A stretch of 61,034 nucleotides of DNA from a virus: the IMG/VR virus record IMGVR_UViG_3300046642_000302, positions 1 through 61,034 of that record; one strand, given 5' to 3'. Position numbers and translations under genes: made by a program. Below the pieces are notes generated by a model. That model was not told where the DNA came from and searched no databases. It saw nothing but the letters and a program-made list of their open reading frames with translations. Of this stretch, positions 49,501-54,362 are shown in pieces (positions within the stretch are counted from its first letter, which is position 1; each line of letters begins with the position of its first letter).

Positions 49501-49952
49501 TTATCGCCACCGAAGTGCGCCTTGATCGCGTCCTCCATGCTGTAACCCTTGTCCAAGCGCTCACGCAGCTGCTGGGCGGCGCCGGCAATGGCCTGTTCCG
49601 GGTTAAATGGGTTGATGCCCAAAGCCTTGGCATTGCTGTCGAGGTTTTGCAGCATGCCTTTGGCTTGGCCGTACTGGGTCTTGACACCAATCGCATTGGG
49701 GTTGTAGTTCGATTCCTGCTGCGCCAAGGCCGACACCACGTTGAGCGGCACGCCGTATTGGGCGGAATACTTCTCGAACAACGGCTGTAGATCAGGCGGC
49801 GGCAACAGGCCGTTGCTCAGGCTGGCGGCCGCACTCGGCACCGTGCTGCGCGATGGCAGGACGTTAAAATCGGGAAGGGGTGGCGCCGTCGGCGCGGTGG
49901 CAGTAGTACCGGTCGCAGGAAGGGACGACTTGAGAAAAAGATTTTCTGCCAC
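37476..49952 (-). CDS. Giant polyvalent virion protein (DarB-like domains, 4,158 residues)
   Basis: A single reading frame of 12.5 kb, a fifth of the genome. Domains in order are as follows. Lytic transglycosylase, residues about 55-165 (Glu80 in AQQESNYNP, GQAKGMLQN). Helical pore-like region, about 330-620. ParB-like core, DGHHQW at 967-972. ddrB-type ParB region, about 1560-1900 (NPRLLGDS, ESGNGRT). Superfamily-II helicase, Walker A GTGTGKT at 2170-2176 and DEAH at 2257-2260, with helicase C (IQIEGRTYRTGQ). Adenine methyltransferase, NPPF at 2870-2873 after LEPSAGHG. Metallopeptidase, HEMFH at 3136-3140. A long LPD38-like C-terminus, about 3480-4158. Polyvalent proteins of this type are packaged and injected, helping DNA entry and antirestriction. 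Residues about 1936-2118 overlap two genes in another frame. Confidence 0.92.
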   Translation of the reverse strand: MAENLFLKSSLPATGTTATAPTAPPLPDFNVLPSRSTVPSAAASLSNGLLPPPDLQPLFEKYSAQYGVPLNVVSALAQQESNYNPNAIGVKTQYGQAKGMLQNLDSNAKALGINPFNPEQAIAGAAQQLRERLDKGYSMEDAIKAHFGGDNREQWGAKTAAYGQEVMAKAGMIGDQLMANKPQTAAPAGPDLAAIQAEMDAKEPGRYKVIDPADIAQHNQERADLFSGKNTLANAINATQQTAPSPLTLDNQDKTNAARQDQPSPLTVANQLRQAAGMAPSPDEPYYGDVGAVQYLKQQGKSGVYNMAGAGAKLLDAVNPWTFTPSEIATIYKDQPDKYRDYLDHSAGMILNRFAQAMTKKAGATMADLSPEDKAKYSDLKYATTDMSKSALTSPVRVLGDAVNSLPSTVAMAVTAFLTRGASVRAESAALEAGASAEAAQAIGTQAAIKIASRVGAGSEGSIGYAQQATQSQASGEQTTNAQMAKSPAYQALLKQGYDPETARAKVIADAAEEAGHYAGIVDATVNHVGGQFLGKIISEGGSLIPRIMKGFGNEGLTETAQSGGEQLGQNIAQRNIDPTQSLSEGVGENMVQGLAVGGVTGGATAGAFGRNHHAPQAQPQARVEPTLGAMDPQAAPAPSAPTPDMAQPAQPAQAQPAAPAPVAAPTAGPLTRAAQQYVAPAPTVTHESAGEAVTVRSSDGEMAGTLQDYQDHGQGKWTARVLADDGNAYDFTQADGVQLDRGHATPATEPAAPSAPTTGKVGKIPTLTDVVKPGVDIPTLTEQVPTLTDVVKKAAPDYMAMDEPSLRAELKAIATAIKADPSDKALLKERAAIGKAIKFATDNAGTQAAKPTAVQPTAAPVAPAPAPTAVADLTGDKIDPQWTRFADTSGSLNVPRADMPQIKAEHRGAMTQFLNARDIAHTQEEVPASSLKPTQEEFSPAKVKQALGYEGGERSILVSRDNHILDGHHQWLAKVDGDQPVKVIRLDAPIKQLLDTVREFPSAETANGATSAPDVKETAPDVKPKVESVKPDEQRALDLEQQAKDAYGRGHAITHNKNGMRMRGNDPMSPAEHLQSDEHFLESFRLQNEAKTARGEPIGDIASRNYASEVEKVEAKRAALKEQTKPATPAAEPTYEDKVRDGYTRLQRDAQEKDAKSRANKGDAEAKREAEVAARDLANYHKRHENTLMEGLRRLDPYEAQRAAVDYVKWRRSEGVKNVNGLKPGVREGRTFQMGAPLVKNGQMLVDGLHALNLTDLWKASGAATETAKPASETPKTATPAVKPASTAAEPASKPQTPQQKAKARAEAQRQAARERMGGIKEGEQFIPSADVGYITGGETYTVDSIDSKGNVYVKRSGSNSGTHLSHADFNVAEHKGVTYTKVEKPSVTETKAAPVPEPAKMEEPAPPEETAAELAKAAEYGASNKLVSQDRAAELRAKLKAKLNGSQLNSGIDPEILALGTELAVFHIEAGVRQFAVFAKTMAEDLGQPLEKVRPYLRSWFNGARDMMEDAGHSVDGMDNADTVRAELAKLSDAPATEAKSAPVQTEPATMAKTAKVQTVTTPSGREFDVRSKVVEADSLITSNSADGAVNPAYPKELQPRDRSRSASLSQINDIASNLNPRLLGDSASATDGAPIVSPEGVVESGNGRTLGIQQAYAKNTDGASKYRAWLESQGHDVSGMKAPVLVRERVTPMNNDELKAYTSEANERTTLALSSTERAVADGKQLGDLLHLYHGGDVAGSANREFVRAFVGDVASKSDRGSLMDGDGMLSQDGRRRIEAALLSAAYDEPSLINDLFESTDSDIKSIGGALLDAAGPWAQMRQEARDGQISQGADITPNLIEAVNLVRQARAQGKSVYELVNQNDIFSGELDQATKDWVGVFYRGASLARARSRATVADALLTYTQLARATQPGTNLFGDPEVTGADLLRGTHDKLDRQDAQANQQQGLFGSPSADDQSPGARRADGQRPAPDARGEATQQGSAVNAASPGQRVEPNRTDATAAKPGHATAVHDEPAAAGRGTGEPGADAGAARVHGQRDQRLPTDGAAAGRESGDQQLHQPNGTFRPTLGTPGGVERAGSGGDSVTGKPVEQERAGHIVETAPASDASEFSQRLAAQKQAADTPTVRGDKANIDKALPLLLEPQRDDVLKAEQRYAVGNGMLLTNGTGTGKTASGMGVIVRSINDGKPNALVVVPSDKIAADWVKFAKMLGVNLKQLTGTTDNGKEGQVITTYANFGANDSLALRDWDQVVADEAHYLSSNEKGEGTAALSKLQGLTGHPDGFYQWVRERNPKEWGSYKAAMNASRDAAAPDSGVTQTQKDQLAEAEAEQKAAWDAIEKPAKKAWQARWASQQDLPKTLFLSATPFAYVKSVDYAEGYLFDYTHPTERFSNKAEMAGSSYNSGDAREKFFMQHFGYRMRYNKLTAPETGVDSELMEQNFNQHLKEVGALSGRRLEVPHDYDRKFVMVDDAVGQKIDQGLAYLREHDDGKYRKVYDAVMATFDYQKRMYLLESIKARAVVPMIKEHMALGRKVVVFHDYNKGGGFDPFAAGMASINEADVKALAREAFAARPDIFKKMDLKGLFSPIDTLSAAFPDALFFNGTVPKATRRLNADTFNDDTSGKDLIVLQSDAGREGVSLHDTTGQHMRALINLGMPGKPVAAIQIEGRTYRTGQASDAAFRYLTTGTAWEASAFASKIAERASTAENLALGTDARGLKQAFIDAYNNADDQAPSAEDGKGGKALDRELAAQAALTPFQKAKAYYFAQQKNSKRRDLREGTDYFATPEPLGLKMAEWANIQPGDHVLEPSAGHGAIARFFPQQSHVTMVEPSYDLSQRAALANGNARIINDTFESLHRTNKYDAVVMNPPFGNGGKTAIEHVAKAAQHLREGGRIVALIPRGGLTDKRLATFLDSDEAQSLHRVATFDLPPSTFERAGTAVNTQVVVLEKHSNPDDAQGIHARTINLSNAESTGELFDRIEHLDVPDRMPSSKPEPKPELIEHVTGKGKTITGLVRSDLTKAEAQEIDPYTFPKNGGWFIRAKHLGDGNRLSVSSPVAEPASHQEVRDAITQGPFGPVVNKLIDAGHIVIHGNVQSLPEGHNVRGVQALTTPDGTVHLVAANLTPENANGVLLHEMFHSGGEQLVGSQRWGELMKRLDGLHRQAEQSTGKARDVFDRARERVQQAQDAGAVADGMTPEEFGAYAIEEHAQLPAAFRKWVDDLVGTVKHWLFSRYGKQLGQVTPAQLRAMAKDALVSMALDKRGELFGKAGTMFSVKLSDVFDDIKADADATSFSNKIGPETLPQRMTDRWRQLTDNLGLRFRQAAVDRYAPLMRNDHALYGADTLEGSIASSSWVLARMSQAAGGAVDALLHHGRIYLDPTEKVIDLHDNTQGLGDTLKKLGSVAEMTRFMGWIAANRSKRLLGEGRENLFTPAEIEAGIKFSGGKLENGKSRSMLYQQVWKEFQQHRDDVLGIAEQSGIITPEQRATWSDEFYVPFYRVIDDENLGGPSSGGGGLSRQQAYKKLKGGKQHLNDLLENTLLNFHHLIQASLKNQAATQAMANAEQLGIADKTTEAHKDKKASTFVMENGIKQWYNVSDPLTFKAVSALSDPGVNTTSRKVMRSFKRFFTNMTTITPQFVVANAIRDSLAAMATSPTSAIPLKTAFKGALTYGNKRARARMMASGGAFHFGQVYGHGAADFKASLNGSMRTAQVLKDPMLIPNTLMKAWHKYHEVTDFAENMNRAGIWEHNQGKGKLKAAFEARDLMDFSAHGDAGIIKFFTDVVPFLNARLQGLDKLYRSGGKPALKTLFGKGTTSDKQAFARFATVVGALTAFSTLLYLRNKDDEDYRKLEDWQRDTYWSIKIGNSMFFIPKPFEVGSIATMGERLAEQFVDPTVGGDKFASRMLHMLSDTFAMNPTPQAFKPIAELWSNQSMFTGRPIEDQSMQKLSPSLRVRPDSTRLAEASSRGIERALDTIGVGNSALSPIQIDYLIQGYLGAVGSSAMAMADTYWRGAQGEQLPARSWDEYQPIKRFYKDLTKEDNYNRYGTDFYTALKASDQAYADLQHLSQYGQEQQAQQLQKDKPDELGMRKSLTRVAKDLGQINAEMKQVQMSTDTDSDTKRQKLDSLRSMRNLMTEQVGKALEQRAMARRSGGGQ
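43598..43987 (-). CDS. Overprinted gene inside the polyvalent frame (129 residues)
   Basis: An ATG at 43987 with GGGAG 8 bases upstream opens a 129-residue frame shifted relative to the giant gene. The product is natural-looking: Gln/Leu-rich amphipathic helices, e.g. LDAALASQAQTLEQHGYTD and AYQLMAPLLAENQAI, ending ATLLKLLLPLM. By hand count 105 of its 129 codons end in G or C, as in genuine genes here. The overlapping giant-gene codons end in G or C only 49 times and encode Gly/Pro/Arg/Ala-rich linker. This suggests that the embedded frame is under selection. Function unknown; a small virion or chaperone-like protein is possible. Confidence 0.65.
   Translation of the reverse strand: MQQVPASVWNQIAQTQPLQNPDMQQLFTMSQPQLDAALASQAQTLEQHGYTDSVINAYQLMAPLLAENQAISNYINQTGHSDLRSALPEVLNAPEAVAIASQENPLSKSEQATLLKLLLPLMPASSVNV
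43988..44146 (-). CDS. Overprinted short gene inside the polyvalent frame (52 residues)
   Basis: A 52-residue frame (MTNLIAKTPKPTSNKASSEAQ...) starts at 44146 with GAGGC 5 bases upstream, the ribosome-binding core used by many genes of this phage. It ends with TAA directly joined to the next overprinted start (TAAATG). It is in the same frame as the 129-residue gene. The product is basic with a helix (ALMTKVLAHVG) and Q/R-rich end. Translation as a coupled pair is plausible. Confidence 0.5.
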   Translation of the reverse strand: MTNLIAKTPKPTSNKASSEAQALMTKVLAHVGQTDSDQHLMRVVKQRNKGVQ

Positions 49953-50032
49953 AGGTGATGTCCTCGGCGCGGTTGGATTACTGAATCATATGGTTCGATT
50001 CTAGCGCCAACCGGCGACCGAGGGTAGCGGGC
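49953..50032. promoter_or_regulatory. Leader of the polyvalent gene with symmetric motif
   Basis: An 80-base gap upstream of the polyvalent gene holds GAATC N9 GATTC (49984-50002), and on the plus strand GGTTCGATTCTAGCGC (49992-50007), related to the late-gene motif. It may carry a separate promoter or operator for the giant gene. Confidence 0.4.
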
Positions 50033-51361
50033 TTACTGGTAGGGCACCATTTGCCCGGTTTTGGTGTCGTAGATCATCGGCACATTACTGACCGGGACCG
50101 CCGAGGCTTGCGGCTGGCCCTGCGGCGACCAGCCTTGCGCGGGTGGCCACTGCTGCGGGGCGCCAGCGGTTTGCCCTCCCGGCAGGCCGCCCGACATCGG
50201 GTTAGTACCGGCATTGATCGTATTGACGTCCTGATCGATCAGCGCTGCCTGCTTCTGCGGCGACATTCCCTTGAAGCTGAAATCGCTGTTCATCCGCGCC
50301 TGAAACAGCATGCGCCGTACTTCCTGCGGGTCGGCCGGCTTCTTGTACTGGCCGATGCCGAGGATTTGCGGCAGCGCAGCCTTGATAAAGCCCTCGTCGT
50401 AGCCGTTGGCCTTCAGGGTGGCGATCTTGCTGTTCAGCGTGGCGCCGGCGTTGGCCTGATCCAGCTGCTTGCCGGTGGCCTGTAGGTTCAAGGCGTTGCC
50501 GGCCTTCTGGTCTTCCAACTTGCTATGACTAGCGGTTTGCAGGGTCACTTTGTTGGTGTCGCGGACCATTTCGTTAGAAGTCTTATGGTCTTCCAGCTGG
50601 GTTTTGTACTGCGCGCCCTGCGCCGCCGTGTTCTGCGCCATGTGCAGCGCAAAGCCCTTTTGCGGATCGAGGGCGGCAATCCCCATGTTCAGCATGTCCT
50701 GCGTGCCGTTGACCTTCTGCGTGAACTTCTCGCCGCTGGCCTTGTTGGTCAGGTTCAGGTTGATGCCGGTGGTATTGCCGTCCTTGTCCTTGATCAGATC
50801 GTAGCCGTCGGCGTGAATCCCATCCTCGTAATAGCCGGGGGTGTTGTAGGTCCTGACCATGTTGTCGGCATAGCCTTTGAAGTCGCCCATTTGCCCGGCA
50901 ATGGTGGCTTTGCTCAGGTGGCCCAGCGCGGTGCGCGTGCTCTTGTCCTGCATCCACTGGTCCCACTGATCGGCCGCGGCCTGATTACCTTGGGCAAGAT
51001 AGGTTTCTTTGACCTTGGGCGCCACATTGGTCAGGTACAGCTCATCGAGGCCCGGCGCGTTCTTCTTCGCGGCGGCGGCCTGCTCGTCGGCGTTGGCGTA
51101 GGTGTTACCGTGCGTGTCGGTGTAGGTTGGTACGGTCATGCTGTTGTCCGCATTGGGCGCACTGCCCGTCTGCGAGTTGGCGCTGATGTCATCGCTGCGC
51201 GCCTGTTGCGCATCGGCCAGGCCTTTTTGCATGACGTTCTTCACGTCCTGCTGGTTGGTATAGGCGACGTTTTTCTGGTAGGCGTCAATCATCTGGTTGC
51301 CGACCGAAATACCGTCGCTGATGCCGCGCAGCAAACCGCCTGCGGCGTAGGGATTACCCAT
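50033..51361 (-). CDS. Internal virion / injection protein
   Basis: A 442-residue protein, Ala/Gln/Asn-rich with long helices. The N-terminus (GGLLRGISDGISVGNQMIDAYQKN) is typical of phage internal or tail-lumen proteins, and the C-terminus is Pro/Gln-rich (PQQWPPAQGWSPQGQPQ). It lies between the methyltransferase fusion (8-base overlap) and the polyvalent gene. By analogy with P22 and N4, it would be ejected with the DNA. No catalytic motif is seen. Confidence 0.75.
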   Translation of the reverse strand: MGNPYAAGGLLRGISDGISVGNQMIDAYQKNVAYTNQQDVKNVMQKGLADAQQARSDDISANSQTGSAPNADNSMTVPTYTDTHGNTYANADEQAAAAKKNAPGLDELYLTNVAPKVKETYLAQGNQAAADQWDQWMQDKSTRTALGHLSKATIAGQMGDFKGYADNMVRTYNTPGYYEDGIHADGYDLIKDKDGNTTGINLNLTNKASGEKFTQKVNGTQDMLNMGIAALDPQKGFALHMAQNTAAQGAQYKTQLEDHKTSNEMVRDTNKVTLQTASHSKLEDQKAGNALNLQATGKQLDQANAGATLNSKIATLKANGYDEGFIKAALPQILGIGQYKKPADPQEVRRMLFQARMNSDFSFKGMSPQKQAALIDQDVNTINAGTNPMSGGLPGGQTAGAPQQWPPAQGWSPQGQPQASAVPVSNVPMIYDTKTGQMVPYQ

Positions 51362-52727
51362 GGTTCACCTCCAGATTAAAGAGTGCGATGTGCGGCATGA
51401 CCGCCTCGCGGATCACGTCGAGTTTACCCTGATAGACCTGATAGGCCTCGGGGTGCTGGGCCTTGAGCCAGGTAGCACGGCCTTCCGACCAGTAGGCCGA
51501 ACAGGTCAGGCAGTCCGGCGAGGCGGCCAGGTGCTGGTAATACTGGGGGATAAAGGCGTTGTCGCGCAGGTACTCGAATACCGCGTCATCACTCCAATGC
51601 TCCAGCGGAAACAGCAGCTCTATGCCGTTGTCCAGGGCTCCGGAACGCAGCGGCGACTTCATCCGGTCGCTGCTCTTCTGCCCGCGAATGATCAGGGTCA
51701 CGCCATCGTCCAGCATGCGCTGGTGCATCGGCGCCATCAGCGAGTGATAGCAGCAGTTGAAACGATCCTGCAAGGCCACGCCGCCGCCATAGGCTGCGCG
51801 CCCAAAGGCGGTGGCCGTGGTCGGCAGCAGGTCCGACGGCAGGCCGTGGTCGGCAATCTGCTCGTTGACGCGACCGGCAATCTCGACAAAGTGCGGCACC
51901 AGGGCGCGCACCTGCTCGACCACCGCCTGCACTTCCGGCACCGGGTCGCCGGTATTGGTCCAGTACACGGTCATTTGCGGCCAGTAGCGTTCGAGGACAA
52001 ACAGCGCAGCCAATGAATCCTTGCCGCCGCTGAATTGAAAGGCGATGCGCTGGTGCCGGTCGAGCGTCGCCGCCACCTGCTCATGCAGGGTTTGGCTGCG
52101 GAACTGGGCGAGGTAGACCATGGCACCGGGCAAGGCCTGCTCGAAGTCGGCGAACTCACCGGCAAAGTGGCTCATGTCGCCATGGGTCAGAATGGTTTTG
52201 GTCGGTGCGAAGCCGTGACGCTCGATCACTTCGCCCCAGGTGTCGGCCGGCATGAAGGTCGCGTACAACTCGGGCAGCTCGCGGTATTCGGTAATCGCCA
52301 GATCGCAGATGAACAACTGACCGCCATCCTTGAGCACGCGTCGCGCCTCGCTCAGTGCCTGATTGATCGGCATCTGGCACAGCGCGCTGTTGAACATCAC
52401 CACGTCGGCGCTGGCGTCCGGCAAGCCGCTGCGGGTGAAGTCGGCGCAGTGAATGGCAAAGGCCTCACCGTCGGGCGCATGCTTCAGCTGGTACTCGCTG
52501 GTGTTGACCAGATCAAAGGTCAGGTCCGGACGCTCGGCGTGCATCAGCCGCGCGACCTCACCAATCCCGCACCCGGCGTCGACGATGTGCGCGCCGGGCG
52601 CCGGGTTGATCAGTTTCAGCAGGTACGCGACGTGCGCGGCCTGGCTCTCGCCGATAAGTGCGGTCTGCATCACGCGCAGGCCTTGGGCCAGGGATAAGTC
52701 GGTGGCGCGGTTGATTGCCTCGATCAA
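51354..52727 (-). CDS. SAM methyltransferase fused to a PAPS-reductase-like domain
   Basis: A 457-residue fusion. Residues 1-200 are a class I methyltransferase: VDAGCGIG (49-56) is the SAM-binding loop, followed by ADVVMFNSALCQMP and EARRVLKDGGQLFI. Residues about 215-457 are a PAPS reductase/DndC-like adenine-nucleotide hydrolase: PP-loop QFSGGKDSLAAL (SGGKDS near 232-237), IIRGQKSSDRMKSPLRSG, a CC pair near 326 and CLTC near 406, possible Fe-S or zinc ligands. It is embedded among internal virion genes and coupled by an 8-base overlap. Roles could include DNA or RNA sulfur/methyl modification; the substrate is unknown. Confidence 0.85.
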   Translation of the reverse strand: MIEAINRATDLSLAQGLRVMQTALIGESQAAHVAYLLKLINPAPGAHIVDAGCGIGEVARLMHAERPDLTFDLVNTSEYQLKHAPDGEAFAIHCADFTRSGLPDASADVVMFNSALCQMPINQALSEARRVLKDGGQLFICDLAITEYRELPELYATFMPADTWGEVIERHGFAPTKTILTHGDMSHFAGEFADFEQALPGAMVYLAQFRSQTLHEQVAATLDRHQRIAFQFSGGKDSLAALFVLERYWPQMTVYWTNTGDPVPEVQAVVEQVRALVPHFVEIAGRVNEQIADHGLPSDLLPTTATAFGRAAYGGGVALQDRFNCCYHSLMAPMHQRMLDDGVTLIIRGQKSSDRMKSPLRSGALDNGIELLFPLEHWSDDAVFEYLRDNAFIPQYYQHLAASPDCLTCSAYWSEGRATWLKAQHPEAYQVYQGKLDVIREAVMPHIALFNLEVNHG

Positions 52728-52744
52728 GTGGAAACCCTCAGTGA

Positions 52745-53683
52745 TTAGAATGCGACGGCCATCATACCGGCAGCAGCCAAGCCACCGACAGCGGCCGTGT
52801 TAGCGGCGCCGGCCTGTTGATTGCCCTGGTTGACCGCGATGTTCTGTTGCCGTTGATTGGACAAGATGCCGGCCTGGCTGCCATAGCCTTGCTGGGCGCC
52901 TTGGAAACCTTGCGCCATCACGTTGGTGTTAGCGCGCGCGCTGGCGTCCGCTGCCAACGAGTTGTTCACCGCCGAGTTACCCGCCTGCAAGCCCAAGCCC
53001 ACCTGTTGCGCGGCGGTCGCGGTGTTGCCCCGGCCGAAGTTGGCCACGCCTTCACGCAGCGCCATGCCGGTGGCTTTGACCTGCTCGCGCGCGCCATTCT
53101 CCGCCCCAGCGGCGGCCAAGGCGGTCGACAAGTCATTCGATCGATCGACACCGGCAAAGCGCCCGCTAGTTGGGCTGATACCCATGCTCGCCATCTGCCG
53201 CGAGTTTTGTTCCTGCGCCTGGCTGGCGTTCGACATGACGTCGGCTTTGGCCGTGGCGGCGGCAGCGGCCTGTGCGGCTGGCGTGTCGTAGTTGTTCGCA
53301 TCGGACACCATGCGGTCTTCGACGGGCTTGAACAGGGTGTTATAGCGGTCCCACTGATCATTGCTGCGCGTGCTGGCGTCTTTCATGTCGCTCAGCTGCT
53401 GGGTGGTGACCTGATTGTTCAGGCCGTCAGTCACCGCTTGGCGAGCCTGGCTGTCGTCATAGGCCGACTTCGAGAAGGCCAGCCAGTCGTCGCCGGTCTT
53501 GGCCTGCATCAGCGCGGCTTTGCCCACTTGCGGGTCAGCCGACGAACCACCGCCGCCGCCCTTGCCGAAACAGATGTGACGACCGATTACGAGCACCGCC
53601 AAGTGCTGATCCAGTTTATGGGGCCGTTGGTGCAAGCTGTTCGGCTCAATCTCAGCCGGACTCCAAAAGGTTTGCGTCATCAT
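52745..53683 (-). CDS. Internal virion protein, Ala/Gln/Asn-rich
   Basis: A 312-residue protein from ATG 53683, which overlaps the GNAT gene stop. A poly-Gly turn (GKGGGGGSS near residue 42) is followed by regular helices with many Ala, Gln and Asn residues (QAQEQNSRQMASMGISPTSG, LSTALAAAGAENGAREQV). The hydrophobic end (AAVGGLAAAGMMAVAF) could insert in a membrane during ejection. It resembles the small ejection proteins of P22-type and N4-type phages. Function is inferred from composition and place. Confidence 0.7.
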   Translation of the reverse strand: MMTQTFWSPAEIEPNSLHQRPHKLDQHLAVLVIGRHICFGKGGGGGSSADPQVGKAALMQAKTGDDWLAFSKSAYDDSQARQAVTDGLNNQVTTQQLSDMKDASTRSNDQWDRYNTLFKPVEDRMVSDANNYDTPAAQAAAAATAKADVMSNASQAQEQNSRQMASMGISPTSGRFAGVDRSNDLSTALAAAGAENGAREQVKATGMALREGVANFGRGNTATAAQQVGLGLQAGNSAVNNSLAADASARANTNVMAQGFQGAQQGYGSQAGILSNQRQQNIAVNQGNQQAGAANTAAVGGLAAAGMMAVAF

Positions 53684-54108
53684 TGGCGATACTCCGGGGG
53701 GATAAACCGGCATTCCTTGCGGGTCATGCCGAGCACATAAAGGTTGTCATCGGGCAAGGCGTCACGGCACAGCCCCTCAGTCTGAAAGCCCAGGTGGCGG
53801 TTGAACTTGAGCGCGGCGCGATTCTTCGAGGCAATCAAGGCCGTCAGGCGCAGCAGGCCGCAATGAATGAATGCGTACTGAAAGGTGTACGCCAGTACCT
53901 GGCGCGTCGCCCAATGGCCGCTGCCATCACTGGCCACATGAATCGCGCAGTCATACGGCGAAAAGCAGTCATAGACCACCACCGCGCACAGCTGCCCGTC
54001 ACGCTCGACACCAAAGGCCCGCGCATCTTCCCGAAAGCACGGGAGGCCGATCTTGGCGGCGGCCCAGGCTAATTGGGCGGGGATGTCATCGAGCACGATC
54101 TTGAGCAT
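53680..54108 (-). CDS. GNAT-type N-acetyltransferase
   Basis: A 142-residue protein with GNAT layout: ...CAVVVYDCFSPYDCAIHVASDG, then ATRQVLAYTFQYAFIHCGLLRLTALIASKNRAALKFNRHLGFQTEGL, where the NRAALKFNRHLGF block binds acetyl-CoA. It lies between the P22 gp10-like cluster and internal proteins. Similar acetyltransferases occur in the tail modules of phages and may modify a virion or host protein. A GTG start 9 bases upstream (54117) is an alternative. Confidence 0.85.
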   Translation of the reverse strand: MLKIVLDDIPAQLAWAAAKIGLPCFREDARAFGVERDGQLCAVVVYDCFSPYDCAIHVASDGSGHWATRQVLAYTFQYAFIHCGLLRLTALIASKNRAALKFNRHLGFQTEGLCRDALPDDNLYVLGMTRKECRFIPPEYRQ

Positions 54109-54163
54109 GGCGGTCACACCGTTACGAAATTAAAACCATTCTATTGGCAATCGAACCACTCGA
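54109..54163. promoter_or_regulatory. Short gap with conserved GGTTCGAT sequence
   Basis: The minus strand reads GTGGTTCGATTGCCAATAG, which shares GTTCGAT with the motif upstream of the capsid and terminase genes, followed by TTTCGTAACGG, also found before the lysis genes (about 37015). It may mark an internal promoter or control site. Confidence 0.35.
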
Positions 54164-54361
54164 CTACAAAAGAGCCACGCGCAGCGCGTTGATCGCGGCA
54201 AACAGGGCGGCAATGTCATTGGCGGTATTGCCCGACGGCGTTACCGGCAGGTTAGCGACCAGCGCTTGCGCATGCTTGAGGCGCAGCGCCGCATCACCGC
54301 GACTGCCTCGGTCGCCGTTGAGGACTTCGAGCTTCTGCTTGTCCGCTGGGGTCATGTCCAT
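54164..54361 (-). CDS. Small helical protein
   Basis: A 65-residue protein (MDMTPADKQKLEVLNGDRGSRGDAALR...) starting one base after the gp10-like stop. It is all helix, with the ending IAALFAAINALRVALL. This short protein type is frequent in phage tail modules, but its role is not known. Confidence 0.65.
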   Translation of the reverse strand: MDMTPADKQKLEVLNGDRGSRGDAALRLKHAQALVANLPVTPSGNTANDIAALFAAINALRVALL

Positions 54362-54362
54362 G

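Noticed and set aside
38187-49790. Very long plus-strand open frames opposite the polyvalent gene (for example 991 and 916 residues)
   Set aside because: They are antisense shadows of a GC-rich gene: His/Arg/Leu/Gly-biased composition, no ribosome-binding site, no recognisable domain, while the minus strand has clear conserved motifs.
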